Source: Runella limosa DSM 17973 (GTDB taxonomy: Bacteria > Bacteroidota > Bacteroidia > Cytophagales > Spirosomataceae). Taken from it: DNA of 64,000 nucleotides. Below, piece after piece: positions 25,359 to 35,000 of this stretch. The stretch covers positions 1,124,833 through 1,188,832 of the forward strand of contig NZ_KI519420.1 in NCBI RefSeq assembly GCF_000482465.1, read 5' to 3'. The position numbers were made by a program, and so were the translations under genes. Position 1 is the first letter of the stretch. Each line of letters begins with the position of its first letter. The notes beneath the pieces were generated by a model that saw only the letters and a program-made list of their open reading frames with translations, was not told the origin of the DNA and did no database searches.

Positions 25359-25859
25359 TTATTGTTTGACAACCGCAGGTTCCACGCTTACGCCCATGCT
25401 CATAATACCAGGCAGGGGGTCTTGGCGCATGTATTGACGCACTTTAAAGGTATATTTTCCTGCTTTTGGGAAACGGTAGTTTTTGAGTGCCACGATTTTA
25501 TGGTCAAACAAGTCGCCGAGCCCGTCACCCATGGGTTTGCCCGTACGTTCGTCCATCAAAATCAATTCGTTGAGGGCTTCGTTGACAACTTTATTTTTGT
25601 CATTTACCAAAAAACGTTTTACGAATAAGTTGTAATACGGGTAAGAAATACTGTTGCGTACCAAATAATACACGTTGTAAGGCTGCGAAATGTCGGTGAT
25701 TTCGAAGGTAAACGAAGGCTCGTTTTTGACGAACCACATGCCATCATCGATGTCTTCGTGGTCTTTGAAAACAGCGTTTGAGTCGCAAGAAAGTAAGCTA
25801 GTAATGGCTAAAAGAAGAACAAATTGAGTGATTTTTCTTGCGTAAGCGGTAAAAAACAT
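25359..25859 (-). CDS. gldH: Gliding motility lipoprotein GldH
   Basis: A 166-residue outer membrane lipoprotein with lipobox LLSC at Cys25. The sequence follows the GldH pattern closely: IDDGMWFVKNEPSFTFEI, NVYYLVRNSISYPYYNLFV, LNELILMDERTGKPMGDGLG, LFDHKIVALKNYRFPKAGKY and FKVRQYMRQDPLPGIMS. GldH is required for gliding in Flavobacterium and is associated with the type IX secretion/gliding machinery. The T9SS substrate at 3316-5688 shows that the secretion system is probably active in this organism. The gene follows the flippase by 12 bases, suggesting co-transcription. Confidence 0.92.
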   Translation of the reverse strand: MFFTAYARKITQFVLLLAITSLLSCDSNAVFKDHEDIDDGMWFVKNEPSFTFEITDISQPYNVYYLVRNSISYPYYNLFVKRFLVNDKNKVVNEALNELILMDERTGKPMGDGLGDLFDHKIVALKNYRFPKAGKYTFKVRQYMRQDPLPGIMSMGVSVEPAVVKQ

Positions 25860-25871
25860 GGCAAAATTGGT

Positions 25872-27395
25872 TTAGCTCAAAAACGGTATTTTTCGACGGA
25901 TTTTCAAAGGTATTGATTCTCGTTCAACGAGCAAAATCCCGAATCCGTACAGCAGACATAACGCTAAGTGGTACGGAACCGATACCCAGAAGCTGGAGAT
26001 TTTTACAAGGGTTGAAAAATAAATCAACAGCCCTGCGCTAAAAATATACCCTAGTGCCGATCCTACATTGTAGGGAACGGAATAGTATTTCTCTCCCAAC
26101 AAATAACATACCACACACATAGCAATGCTTGATACCAAAAAGGCGTAGGCGCAGCCTAAGTAGCCCATTTGGGGAATAAGCCACAGGTTTAGCCCGACCG
26201 TCAAAGCAGCGCCAATGAACGTAATAAGGGTTCCAAAGTGGGTCTTATCGGTCAATTTAAACCAAAACGCCAAGTTGTAATAGACGCCAAGGAAAAGGTT
26301 GGCTAACAATAAAATGGGAACAACCTCCAGTCCCACGCGGTAGGCTTTGGAAAGCATATAATGGCCCAAAATATCAATGTTTAAACTAACCCCGACCCAA
26401 AGTACGACGCATACAATTACAAACCATTTCATGACAAGTGCCAACAACTCGGGAGCGTTTTTGTCTTCGGCTTTGGAGAAAAAAAAGGGGTCGGCGGCGT
26501 ACTTGAACGATTGAATCGCGAGCGACATAAAGACGGATAGTTTATAACAACTGCCGTAAATGCCGAGGGCGTCCTCGGAGGTGAGTTTGGGGTAAAAACC
26601 TGTGGGGAGCAGGTGGCGTAAAAACCAGCGGTCGGCCATTTGGTTGACAGTTCCTGCCAAGCCCAAAATCAAAATAGGGTAGGCATACACCCACATTTCG
26701 CTGAAAACAGGCCCTTTCCACGTAAAGTGAAATCCCTTAAACGCATCGCGAAGCAGCAGTAAAAAGCACGCATTGGCAATCAGGTTGGCAATAAAAATAT
26801 AGCCTGGGCCGATTTCGGGGCGGTACAAGTACGAACCAATAGGTTGTAATGAGGTGAGGTATTTACCCAAAGAAATGTCACGACAAAGTACCAAGAAAAA
26901 GACGTTGAGAATGACGTTGATGGCAATGTTGATAATTTTGACCGCCACAAACTTCTTGGCTTTTTTCTCCAACCGAAGGCGCGCAAAGGGAATCGCCACG
27001 ATGGCATCAATGGCCACAATGAGGGCAAGAAAGACAATGTTGGACGACTCTCCAGGGTAATTGAGCAATCGACTGAGCGTAGGAGCCATGACAATAAGCA
27101 AGCCCGAAAAAACAAGGCTTACCACCGTTATTGCGGTTTGCGCTTGATTAAAATATTCTTGGCGGCGTTCGGGGTTGCGGTTGGCAAAACGGAAAAAAGC
27201 CGTTTCCATCCCAAACGTAAAAATTACATTGAACAGAGCTACCCAGCTGTATAATTCGGTATTGGAAGAAAGCTCGCCAGGACGAAGAAAGACGTGGGTA
27301 TGAAGAGGAACTAAAAACCAGTAAATTACCCTGCCTAAAATGCTACTCACTCCGTACAGGGCGGTTTCACCAGCTAATTTTTTGAGAACACTCAT
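25872..27395 (-). CDS. MOP-superfamily oligosaccharide flippase
   Basis: A 507-residue membrane protein with about 14 hydrophobic spans. It opens with KKLAGETALYGVSSILGRVIYWFLVPLH in two halves, the usual start of Wzx-like polysaccharide flippases, and contains phrases such as LYSWVALFNVIFTFGMETAF and GLAGTVNQMADRWFL. These proteins move lipid-linked sugars across the inner membrane. No glycosyltransferases are nearby, so the cargo is unknown. It is placed directly upstream of gldH, an arrangement that may reflect a link to surface polysaccharide or simply shared transcription. Confidence 0.85.
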   Translation of the reverse strand: MSVLKKLAGETALYGVSSILGRVIYWFLVPLHTHVFLRPGELSSNTELYSWVALFNVIFTFGMETAFFRFANRNPERRQEYFNQAQTAITVVSLVFSGLLIVMAPTLSRLLNYPGESSNIVFLALIVAIDAIVAIPFARLRLEKKAKKFVAVKIINIAINVILNVFFLVLCRDISLGKYLTSLQPIGSYLYRPEIGPGYIFIANLIANACFLLLLRDAFKGFHFTWKGPVFSEMWVYAYPILILGLAGTVNQMADRWFLRHLLPTGFYPKLTSEDALGIYGSCYKLSVFMSLAIQSFKYAADPFFFSKAEDKNAPELLALVMKWFVIVCVVLWVGVSLNIDILGHYMLSKAYRVGLEVVPILLLANLFLGVYYNLAFWFKLTDKTHFGTLITFIGAALTVGLNLWLIPQMGYLGCAYAFLVSSIAMCVVCYLLGEKYYSVPYNVGSALGYIFSAGLLIYFSTLVKISSFWVSVPYHLALCLLYGFGILLVERESIPLKIRRKIPFLS

Positions 27396-27485
27396 GTAGT
27401 AATTTCTTTTTGGTGTTGTTTTTTGGTTTGTCTAGCGATTTCATTGGGTAGTATTCGCTTATTTTTTAGCCTGCTTCATTCTTGT

Positions 27486-27923
27486 TTATAGAAATGTAAC
27501 GTTGTCAGGTACCAGGTCGAGGGTGTTGACTGGAGGCATAATCAGTTGATTGAAAGGAGTTTGTTCAGTTTTGGTGTGCAATACTCCTCTAAGTGTACCC
27601 ACGGTGGTTATGGCCAAATGAATGGCAAAATTTCGGGGCAGTTGTATTTGGTCGGTATTTTCTACTTTGAGGTCATTCCAGCTATTGTCTTCAATCCTGA
27701 AATAACACACTACCGTAATGAGCATAAAGGGGGGGCGGTCCGGGTGTAAATATCGCGCAGTTTTACGTGCTAAAACGATTTGATGGGTTTTATCTATACC
27801 GAATGCAAGTTCGTGATTTATCTCGAACGGGGCGTGTTCTTGATAAGATTCGGGAATGATGGCAAACTGTTCGGTCTGAATCCGAACGATATTAAAACGA
27901 ATGGTTTTTTCTTGATTTTCCAT
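27486..27923 (-). CDS. SecB-like chaperone, third gene of a toxin-antitoxin cassette
   Basis: A 145-residue soluble protein. Its C-terminal part (AIHLAITTVGTLRGVLHTKT, then a short turn and FNQLIMPPVNTLDLVP) corresponds to the end of the SecB fold, where SecB has a helix ending in LAPVNFDALF. The N-terminal part is beta-rich with an internal hydrophobic strand (FMLITVVCYFRIED). SecB-like proteins bind unfolded chains; in toxin-antitoxin-chaperone systems they protect the antitoxin. The start codon overlaps the antitoxin stop by one base (TAATG), so it is translated with it. The SecB match is by eye only; an ordinary beta-barrel protein cannot be ruled out. Confidence 0.6.
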   Translation of the reverse strand: MENQEKTIRFNIVRIQTEQFAIIPESYQEHAPFEINHELAFGIDKTHQIVLARKTARYLHPDRPPFMLITVVCYFRIEDNSWNDLKVENTDQIQLPRNFAIHLAITTVGTLRGVLHTKTEQTPFNQLIMPPVNTLDLVPDNVTFL

Positions 27924-28423
27924 TAGGCAGCTATTGCATAAGCGTAGTTGGAGTCGGAGGGGGCAGTATCGGTTGTGCTTTTTGTAGGCGGTATTTGCAC
28001 CTGCACGTCCATCGTTTTAAAGTCAAAGCCTTGTACAGGCATTTGGGTAGGAGTAACATACGAAACGGTGGAGCCACCCAAAAAATCAATACTTGTTTCA
28101 ATGTTTTTATCATCAAGCAGCGGAGATTGCAAGATAGCCTCCAAGCGAGTGATGGTTTCGAGGGTGAGGTTTTCGTTCCCTTTTACAATTTTATTAATGT
28201 ATTGGGGCGAGGCTCCCATTAAATCGGCCAACTCTTTTTGATTAGCGGGGGTTTTGCCCGCTTTTTTATTATTGCGCAATTGGCTCAATATTCTAATTGC
28301 AATTTTGGCTGACCGGTCGAGCCACTCTTTATTTTCTTGGCGCCATTGGGCTTTTTGAAGCCAACCCGAGGGTTCTGTACTGACCATTTGGTCCAAAATA
28401 TCGGTTACGGTTTGGTTTGTCAT
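27923..28423 (-). CDS. XRE-type HTH antitoxin of a toxin-antitoxin-chaperone cassette
   Basis: A 166-residue protein. Residues about 60-98 form an XRE/Cro-type helix-turn-helix (NQKELADLMGASPQYINKIV followed by KGNENLTLETITRLEAIL), as in HigA-type antitoxins. A helical N-terminal part of 58 residues precedes it. The tail (about 101-166) is low in charge and rich in Thr, Pro and Ser, resembling the chaperone-addiction tails of antitoxins that depend on SecB-like chaperones. It starts 17 bases after the first gene of the cassette, and its stop overlaps the chaperone start. It probably represses the operon, with the palindrome at 29038-29049 as a candidate operator. Confidence 0.7.
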   Translation of the reverse strand: MTNQTVTDILDQMVSTEPSGWLQKAQWRQENKEWLDRSAKIAIRILSQLRNNKKAGKTPANQKELADLMGASPQYINKIVKGNENLTLETITRLEAILQSPLLDDKNIETSIDFLGGSTVSYVTPTQMPVQGFDFKTMDVQVQIPPTKSTTDTAPSDSNYAYAIAA

Positions 28424-28440
28424 AAAAGGGTTGGTTGTGG

Positions 28441-29031
28441 TTATATGTCAATGTATCCAGTGTCAAAATCAGTATTTTCGCTAAAATGATTTCGCTTTAA
28501 GATACTTGCCACATTCAATAATTTGTCCAATTCGTATTGAGTATGGGGGCGTTCTTCCATTGTTGACGTTAGTTTAATGGCCCCGCCTGTTATGATGAAA
28601 ACGTCGGCTATACGCACTGCATAGACCCTAAGCCAACTTGCTTTTGCAAGCCCGTAGGCTTTTGTGGTACTATTGAGCAGGGGTTTGCGCGTAGAATTTT
28701 GTTTGAGTAGCGGTACAAAAAGGGAGCTTAGATTGGTTTCATCGGGAGCAGTGGTTGAGTTGGCAAGGTCAATTATCTTTTTTTCAAAAGCATCTGTCTG
28801 CCGCCTTGTTCTTTCGATAGCCTCTTCGGTAGAAATAATTTTCCCAAAAAGTGATACCCAAAACTCACTTTGAAGGTCTGTTTGGTGCTCTTCAAAAAAA
28901 TCAAAAAGGTATTCTATGTCATTCCAATTGTTAAAAATCTCTTCAAAAGCGTGACCGTCAGCATTTTCAAATACTACACTGTACAGGTTATGAGCAATTT
29001 TTTGAAGCGCAAAGTTAGTGCCAACTTTCAT
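28441..29031 (-). CDS. Putative toxin, first gene of a toxin-antitoxin-chaperone cassette
   Basis: A 196-residue soluble protein without a signal. Residues about 133-171 (WLRVYAVRIADVFIITGGAI, KLTSTMEERPHTQYELDKL) look like the last strands of a RelE/HigB-like fold: Arg and Tyr on one strand, a hydrophobic strand, a Gly turn, Lys, and then a helix. The preceding 130 residues are mostly helical and larger than in a standard HigB. Gene order (toxin, HTH antitoxin, SecB-like protein) is that of the Mycobacterium tuberculosis HigB-HigA-Rv1957 system. The toxic activity is inference; RNA cleavage would be expected if the fold is right. Confidence 0.5.
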   Translation of the reverse strand: MKVGTNFALQKIAHNLYSVVFENADGHAFEEIFNNWNDIEYLFDFFEEHQTDLQSEFWVSLFGKIISTEEAIERTRRQTDAFEKKIIDLANSTTAPDETNLSSLFVPLLKQNSTRKPLLNSTTKAYGLAKASWLRVYAVRIADVFIITGGAIKLTSTMEERPHTQYELDKLLNVASILKRNHFSENTDFDTGYIDI

Positions 29032-29037
29032 AAAATC

Positions 29038-29049
29038 AACTTATAAGTT
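29038..29049. promoter_or_regulatory. Palindrome before the toxin-antitoxin-chaperone operon
   Basis: AACTTATAAGTT is a perfect 12-base palindrome, 7 bases before the toxin ATG on the minus strand. The word ACTTAT recurs beside it (29050-29055). It is well placed for autoregulation by the HTH antitoxin. Confidence 0.4.
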
Positions 29050-29295
29050 TACTTATTTGTTCTTTGAGTTGGTTTTCAATGTATCTAATGTTGTTGGCAA
29101 TAATGACATTCGGGATAATCGTATGTATCTTTCAGGGCATTTACGGCAGAAATCTAATGGTTTTGAACCAAACCAAAATCAAAGATAAATTACTTTTACG
29201 GTGGAGAAAAATGGTAGTTGTATTTTTACGAGGAAAAGGGAACTGATAACTGATAGATTCTGCTTAGTTTTAAAACATTAACCAATATTGATGTC

Positions 29296-30168
29296 ATGCC
29301 CACTCTTTTAGATTTTGTAGGAAATACTCCCTTGGTGGAGTTGAAAATGATAAATCCAAACCCAAAAGTAACCCTTTTGGCCAAACTCGAAGGTCATAAC
29401 CCAGGAGGAAGTGTCAAAGACCGCGCCGCGTATAGTATGATAAAAGGAGCCGTTGAGCGCGGTGAAATCAAACCTGGGATGAAACTCATCGAAGCCACAA
29501 GCGGGAATACAGGCATCGCGTTGGCGATGATTGCCCGTTTGTACGACATTGAAATTGAGCTAACCATGCCCAAAAATTCTACTCGTGAGCGCGTGCTTAC
29601 GATGGAGGCATTTGGGGCAAAAGTGATATTGACAGACACCATCGAGTCGGCTAGAGACTATGCCGATGCCAAAGTCGCCGAAGGTGGGTATTTGATGTTG
29701 AATCAGTTTGCCAATCCTGACAACTACTTGGCGCATTATCGAAGTACTGGTCCCGAAATTTGGCGAGATACTGAAGGGAAAGTGACGCATTTTGTGTCGT
29801 CTATGGGAACGACGGGCACAATTATGGGAACGTCACGCTATTTGAAAGAACAAAATCCTAACGTGCAGATTGTAGGCTGCCAACCCACCGACGGGTCGAG
29901 CATTCCAGGGATTCGGAAGTGGCCTCAGGAATATTTGCCAAAGATTTTTGAACCTGCGCGGGTGGACAGAGTGATTGAAGTATCTCAGGATGATGCCACG
30001 CAGCGGGCGCGTGATTTGGCAAAAATAGAAGGCGTTTTTTCAGGAATGAGCAGCGGAGGAGCGGCGCACGCGGCGATTCAGTTGGCCAATGAACTCGAAG
30101 AAGGCGTGATTGTCTTTATCGTATGCGACCGTGGCGACCGCTACTTGTCAAGTGATTTATTTGGGTAA
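29296..30168 (+). CDS. cysM: Cysteine synthase (O-acetylserine sulfhydrylase, CysM type)
   Basis: A 290-residue PLP enzyme that makes cysteine from O-acetylserine and sulfide (or thiosulfate). PLP is bound by Lys41 in NPGGSVKDRAA. The substrate loop ATSGNTGIALAMIA, the glycine loop SSMGTTGTIMG and the closing GMSSGGAAHAA are all present. The length and the TLLDFVGNTPLVEL opening fit CysM rather than the longer CysK. It would use the sulfide made by the reductase at 5866-8037 if that is a sulfite reductase. It is monocistronic and ends at a shared terminator. Confidence 0.93.
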   Translation: MPTLLDFVGNTPLVELKMINPNPKVTLLAKLEGHNPGGSVKDRAAYSMIKGAVERGEIKPGMKLIEATSGNTGIALAMIARLYDIEIELTMPKNSTRERVLTMEAFGAKVILTDTIESARDYADAKVAEGGYLMLNQFANPDNYLAHYRSTGPEIWRDTEGKVTHFVSSMGTTGTIMGTSRYLKEQNPNVQIVGCQPTDGSSIPGIRKWPQEYLPKIFEPARVDRVIEVSQDDATQRARDLAKIEGVFSGMSSGGAAHAAIQLANELEEGVIVFIVCDRGDRYLSSDLFG

Positions 30169-30175
30169 AAATAAT

Positions 30176-30208
30176 AACCTCCCGAAAGTTCTAAACTTTC
30201 GGGAGGTT
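30176..30208. terminator. Bidirectional terminator between cysM and susD
   Basis: 15-bp stem AACCTCCCGAAAGTT (30176-30190) and AACTTTCGGGAGGTT (30194-30208) with a CTA loop. On the minus strand it is followed by a T-rich ATTATTTTTA tail, so it best serves the susD gene ending at 30216. Confidence 0.85.
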
Positions 30209-30215
30209 GTAAAGT

Positions 30216-31973
30216 CTAGTAGCCTGGGTTTTGTTTCAACGTTGGCTGACCTCCTTTTTGGCTGTTCAAGATTTCGTCTTGCGGAAGTGGGAAGTACAAG
30301 TTTTTAGAAGCAAAAACTTTTCCTACCATGTACGAACGCTTATTGAACTTACGGCCAGAAGGTTCAGTCCCTTGTACTGATTCTTCGGCAGCGTATTTAT
30401 TCAACACTTTTTCGGCGATGCCCCAGCGTACCAAATCAAAGAAACGGTGGCCTTCCATCGCAAACTCAAGACGTTGCTCCATCCGAACGGCGTTGCGGGC
30501 ATAATCAGCGCCTTTGCCTGCAAAAGTACCTGCTGGGTACGGTTCCACTTGGTATGTTACGGTTGGGTCTTGTACTGAACCAGTTTTGGCACGCACACGA
30601 AGTTGGTTTACGTAACCTTCAGCAGCAGCCAAGTTGCCAAGCTCAACTTCGCATTCTGCCAACCACAACAATACGTGCGAAAGTTTGATGAGGCGGTAGT
30701 TGTTGTTTACGTTTCGGCGGCTTGTCGAGTGAGTCGTGCTGTTTTCTTCGGCAAGGTAATACATCCATTTTTTACCAGTGAATGGCCCTGCGTAAGCTTG
30801 GTCACGAATCCAAGTAGAACCTGGCATTGGTCCCCAGTCAAGGAAATTTACGCCACGGCGACCTACTGTCCAGTCCAAACGAGGGTCAACAGGGATTGTT
30901 TTGTCAAGGGTAAAAGCAGTGGCAGCAGCGATACCTTGGTCAGTTGGTAAATCTACTTTGTTGTACGTATCGAGCGTGCCGTCAGCGGCGGTGCCAATCA
31001 TTGGCAAACCGTTCTCTGTTTTAAACGCGTTTACGAGGTTGTGCGAAGGTTGGTAGAATCCGCAGCAGCCACGACCTGGAGCAGTTGCCGAATAAGGCCA
31101 GTTAAGGTTGTCACCAGCGTTACCGTTGTTACCCGTTGTACCGTCGTTTACTGAGAATTGTACTTCAAAGATAGACTCTGAATTATTATTGGTCACTGTG
31201 CGGTAATTATCATGGTAATTAGCTGCCAATTTTTTGCCAGAATTTTTCACGACATCTTCCAACAGAGTTTTTGCAGCAGCCCATTTCTTTTGGAAGATAT
31301 AAGCTTTTGCTAGGTACGACTTAGCAGCCCACTGCGTCGCTCTTCCTTTTTGAGCCTGAAGGACAGGAAGGTTTTTGGCAGCAAAGTCAAAATCCGCTTC
31401 GATGTTTGGCCAAATGTCTTTGTCGTTAGGAATCTTTGTGGAATTCGGATCGTCGCGGTTATAGACTTTTTCGTCAATATACGGAACGTTGTTCCACATT
31501 TTCTTCGCCTCGAAGTGATAGTGCCCTCTTAAAAAACGTGCTTCTGCAATGGCCTGCGTTTTTTCGGCATCAGTCATGTCTTTTACATTGGCTATGATTT
31601 GGATTACTTCGTTGCAACGAGCCACTCCATCGTACGAATGCCACCATTTTCCTAAGAAATAGGTATTGTCCGACAACCAGTTGTATTGTTCAATAAACGA
31701 CTGTTCTGGCTGGTCACCCGCGTCAGTACCTTTTACGGCGTCATCGCTACTGATACCACCGAAAACGTAGTTCGAAATCGTTGATTGACGACCTGTGTTA
31801 CCCGCACCAACTCCGTCGAGCAACGAATAGGCACCAATCAAAAGGGCATTGATACCATTTTTCGTAGATAATTGGTCCAAAGACGCGCGTCCTTGGGGTT
31901 TGAGGTCAAAGAAGCTCTCAGAACAAGAGAAGCTTAGGCCGACCAAAAGCGTTAATATGATTACTTTTTTCAT
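30216..31973 (-). CDS. SusD/RagB family nutrient-binding lipoprotein
   Basis: A 585-residue outer membrane lipoprotein with lipobox FSC at Cys17. SusD features: FLRGHYHFEAKKMWNNVPYI in the N-terminal part, TPR-like AKAYIFQKKWAAAKTLLED, and the C-terminal RLIKLSHVLLWLAECEVELG, MEQRLEFAMEGHRFFDLVRWG and the final QPTLKQNPGY. The long internal region between residues about 280 and 420 carries Trp- and Gly-rich loops (RGCCGFYQPSHNLV, LDWGPMPGSTWIRD), where SusD proteins of this length bind sugars or peptides. It follows susC by 38 bases. Confidence 0.95.
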   Translation of the reverse strand: MKKVIILTLLVGLSFSCSESFFDLKPQGRASLDQLSTKNGINALLIGAYSLLDGVGAGNTGRQSTISNYVFGGISSDDAVKGTDAGDQPEQSFIEQYNWLSDNTYFLGKWWHSYDGVARCNEVIQIIANVKDMTDAEKTQAIAEARFLRGHYHFEAKKMWNNVPYIDEKVYNRDDPNSTKIPNDKDIWPNIEADFDFAAKNLPVLQAQKGRATQWAAKSYLAKAYIFQKKWAAAKTLLEDVVKNSGKKLAANYHDNYRTVTNNNSESIFEVQFSVNDGTTGNNGNAGDNLNWPYSATAPGRGCCGFYQPSHNLVNAFKTENGLPMIGTAADGTLDTYNKVDLPTDQGIAAATAFTLDKTIPVDPRLDWTVGRRGVNFLDWGPMPGSTWIRDQAYAGPFTGKKWMYYLAEENSTTHSTSRRNVNNNYRLIKLSHVLLWLAECEVELGNLAAAEGYVNQLRVRAKTGSVQDPTVTYQVEPYPAGTFAGKGADYARNAVRMEQRLEFAMEGHRFFDLVRWGIAEKVLNKYAAEESVQGTEPSGRKFNKRSYMVGKVFASKNLYFPLPQDEILNSQKGGQPTLKQNPGY

Positions 31974-32011
31974 TGTTGTTTCGAAAATGTTTTGCTTGTT
32001 GTTGACTAAGA

Positions 32012-35000
32012 TTAGAAACCAAAGCGTAAACCTACAAGATACGACTTCGCTACAGGGTACGCACCCTCATCGACACCCATGTGGATGTCTTGGTTGTCGT
32101 TACCTGATCTTCTCAAGTTGATGTCTGGGTCAAGACCAGTGTATTTTGTAAGTGTAAAAACGTTCTGGCCTTGGACATAAACCTGAGCAGAACTCATGCC
32201 TAATTTTTTCAACAAAGTGCTAGGCAATGTATAAGTCAACTGGATGTTTTTCAAACGCAAGTACGAGCCATCTTCCAAGAAATAAGAAGAAACTTGCTGG
32301 CTAGTCGCATCCCCAGAGTTTAAGCGAGGAAGTTTCGCATCGTCGCCTGGTTTTCTCCAAGAATCGTACAACATTTCTTTCGAGCGGTTGCCTTGGAATA
32401 CGTTGAAGTCTGTCCAATAACGAACGTAGTTGAACAATTGGTTACCCTGAACGCCTTGGCCAAACATGGTCAAATCCCAGTTTTTGTAACCTAAATTGAT
32501 GTTGAGACCATACGTAAACTTAGGGTGCGGGTTGCCCATGATGGTACGGTCAGCGGCAGTAATTACGCCGTCGCCGTTGATGTCACGGAATTTGAATACC
32601 CCAGCTCTGGTATATGTTCCAAACTTAGGCGCAGCAGCTGCTTCCGCATCGTCTTTGATGATACCATCTACAATATAGCCGTAGTAACTAGCAATCGGTA
32701 TGCCAGCCTTGGTAGCCGAGATGGCAGGAAGGCGCGTTGTGAAACCAAACACCGTAGCATTCGGGTCGTCGTTCAATTTCTTCACTTCGTTTTTGTAGTG
32801 ACCAACGTTCAATCCCACTTGGTAACGGAAGTCTCCTTTTTTGTCGCGGAAGTTGATACCAAGGTCAATACCACGGTTTTGAACCGAACCGATGTTTGTG
32901 TATGGGATAGTACCAGAACCTGCCGTACGTGGAATCGCAATCTGGGTAAGCATGTTGCTTGTCAGACGATTGTACCAGTCCACAACCAACTCCACTTTGT
33001 TGTTCAACAACACCGCATCAATACCGATGTTGGTAGAGGTATTTGTTTCCCATTTACCTTGTGGATTACCAAACTGTACAAGGTCAAAACCTCCAACGAT
33101 GGATGTTCCAGTACCGTTGATGTCGTAGGCGTTGTTAGATGGATCCGCTGCGTAAAGTGTGTAAGCGTTATAAACGTTAGGAATCAACTGGTTTCCTGTT
33201 TTACCCCAGCCAGCGCGTACTTTCAAGTCGTTGATAAACTTCACTTCTTTCATAAAGTTCAGCTCAGTCATACGCATACCCACCGAGAATGCAGGGAAGA
33301 TGGCGTAGCGGTTGGCGGCTGAGAAACGTGAAGAACCGTCGCGACGAAGGGTGAAGTCAGCAAGGATGAAATCTTTGTAGGCGTAGTTGATTTTTCCAAA
33401 CTGTGAGAACAATGAACTAAGCGTTGCTCCACCGCCCGCGTTGCTCAAACCTGATGCCGAACCTGCGTCAAGGTAGCGGTAATCCAAATCATCGAAAGCA
33501 AAAGCACTACGACTGGCTTGGAAACCAAAAGCGTACGTTTTCACGGCTTCTGTCCCTACGAGTACGTTGAAATTGTGAACGCCTATTGTTTTGCTGTAAT
33601 TCAAGGTATTAAACCACGTCAACGAACGGTCGAATTGATTAATAACGTTCAAGCTGTTGGCGTTACGTGCTTCGGCCGCTTCAATGTCACGGTGGAAGTA
33701 CTCAGAGCGGTTGTATTGGTTATATTCCAAACCAAGGCTTGTGCGTGCTTTCAATCCAGGAAGGATGTCTAACTCAGCAAATACGTTACCAAATACGTGC
33801 GAACCTTTGGTAATGTTGTCTTTTTCACGGTACAAACGCGCCAATGGGTTAGGAGCATTTCCGAGGTTACTACCTCTACTTCCCGCGAAACCGTTATAAG
33901 GAGAGGTGTTTGTTCCACCCAATTCGGCAGGGCCGCCAGTGATGTCAAATACAGGGATGATTGGGTGAACACGAATGGCAAACATGATAGGGTTTGACTC
34001 GTCGTTGTTCGTAATCCCTTGTCTTTCGTCGTAAGAGAACGTAAAGTTTTCCCCGATAGTCAATTTTCCTTTGGTAAACTCAGTATTGGCGCGGACAGAA
34101 TATCGGTCATATTTGGTGTAGCGCAAGATACCGTCTTGTTTGAAGTAGTTGGCCGAAATCGCGTACTTACCTGATTTCATACCACCTGTAGCTCCTATCT
34201 GGAAGTTGGCGATAGGGGCTGGGTCAAAAATAACATCTTGCCAGTCAGTTCCTTCTTTGTTGGCTTTGGTAATATTGAAAGCCGTTTTACCTAAGTTAGG
34301 GTCAGCGATGTCGTTGGTATAGGTGTAGTTAGATGGAAGTGCGCCATACACGTTGGGATAAATGTAATCTGCAATTGTTTGCTCACCATTTGATCCAAAT
34401 TTATACTGCGCCGAAGGCGATGCTGCCGAAGGGTTTTTGCCCGCACCCAACTCAGACTCGTACAAGTATTGACCAAGCTCTTGGGTGTTTAGCAGGTTGA
34501 GCATTTTGCCTGGGCGCTGCGTACCGCTGTAGAAGTCGAAGGTAATGCTTGGCTCGCCTACTTTGCCTTTTTTTGTTGTGATAATAACAACCCCGTTGGC
34601 GGCACGCGCTCCGTAAATAGAAGCAGCTGAGGCATCTTTCAACACCTGCATCGACTCGATGTCGTTGGGGTTCAATTGGTTCAATGTACCTTGGGTAGGA
34701 ACACCATCGATTACGTAAAGTGGGCTGTTGTTGTTGATTGAACCAAACCCACGAATCCGCACCATCGTTCCACCACCAGGTGAGTTATCGTTTCCTACAA
34801 CTACCCCCGAGGCACGTCCTTGGAGCATTTGAGTAACGCTGGCCGCAGGAGTAGCGGTAAGTTCTTTGGCACTTACCACGGTGACAGCTCCAGTGATATC
34901 TTTTTTACGCTGAGAGGCGTAACCCGTTACAACCACTTCCGAAAGCGACTTGACATCGACGGCCAAAGAAACATCAATGGTTGTACGGTTTCCAATCGCA

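Noticed and set aside
29064..29246. 60-codon open frame before cysM
   Set aside because: It lies in the AT-rich promoter spacer of two divergent units, has a low-complexity hydrophobic start and shows no family features.
32525..33322. 265-codon plus-strand frame inside susC
   Set aside because: Antisense shadow of the barrel-coding region; Val/Arg-rich and without domain features.
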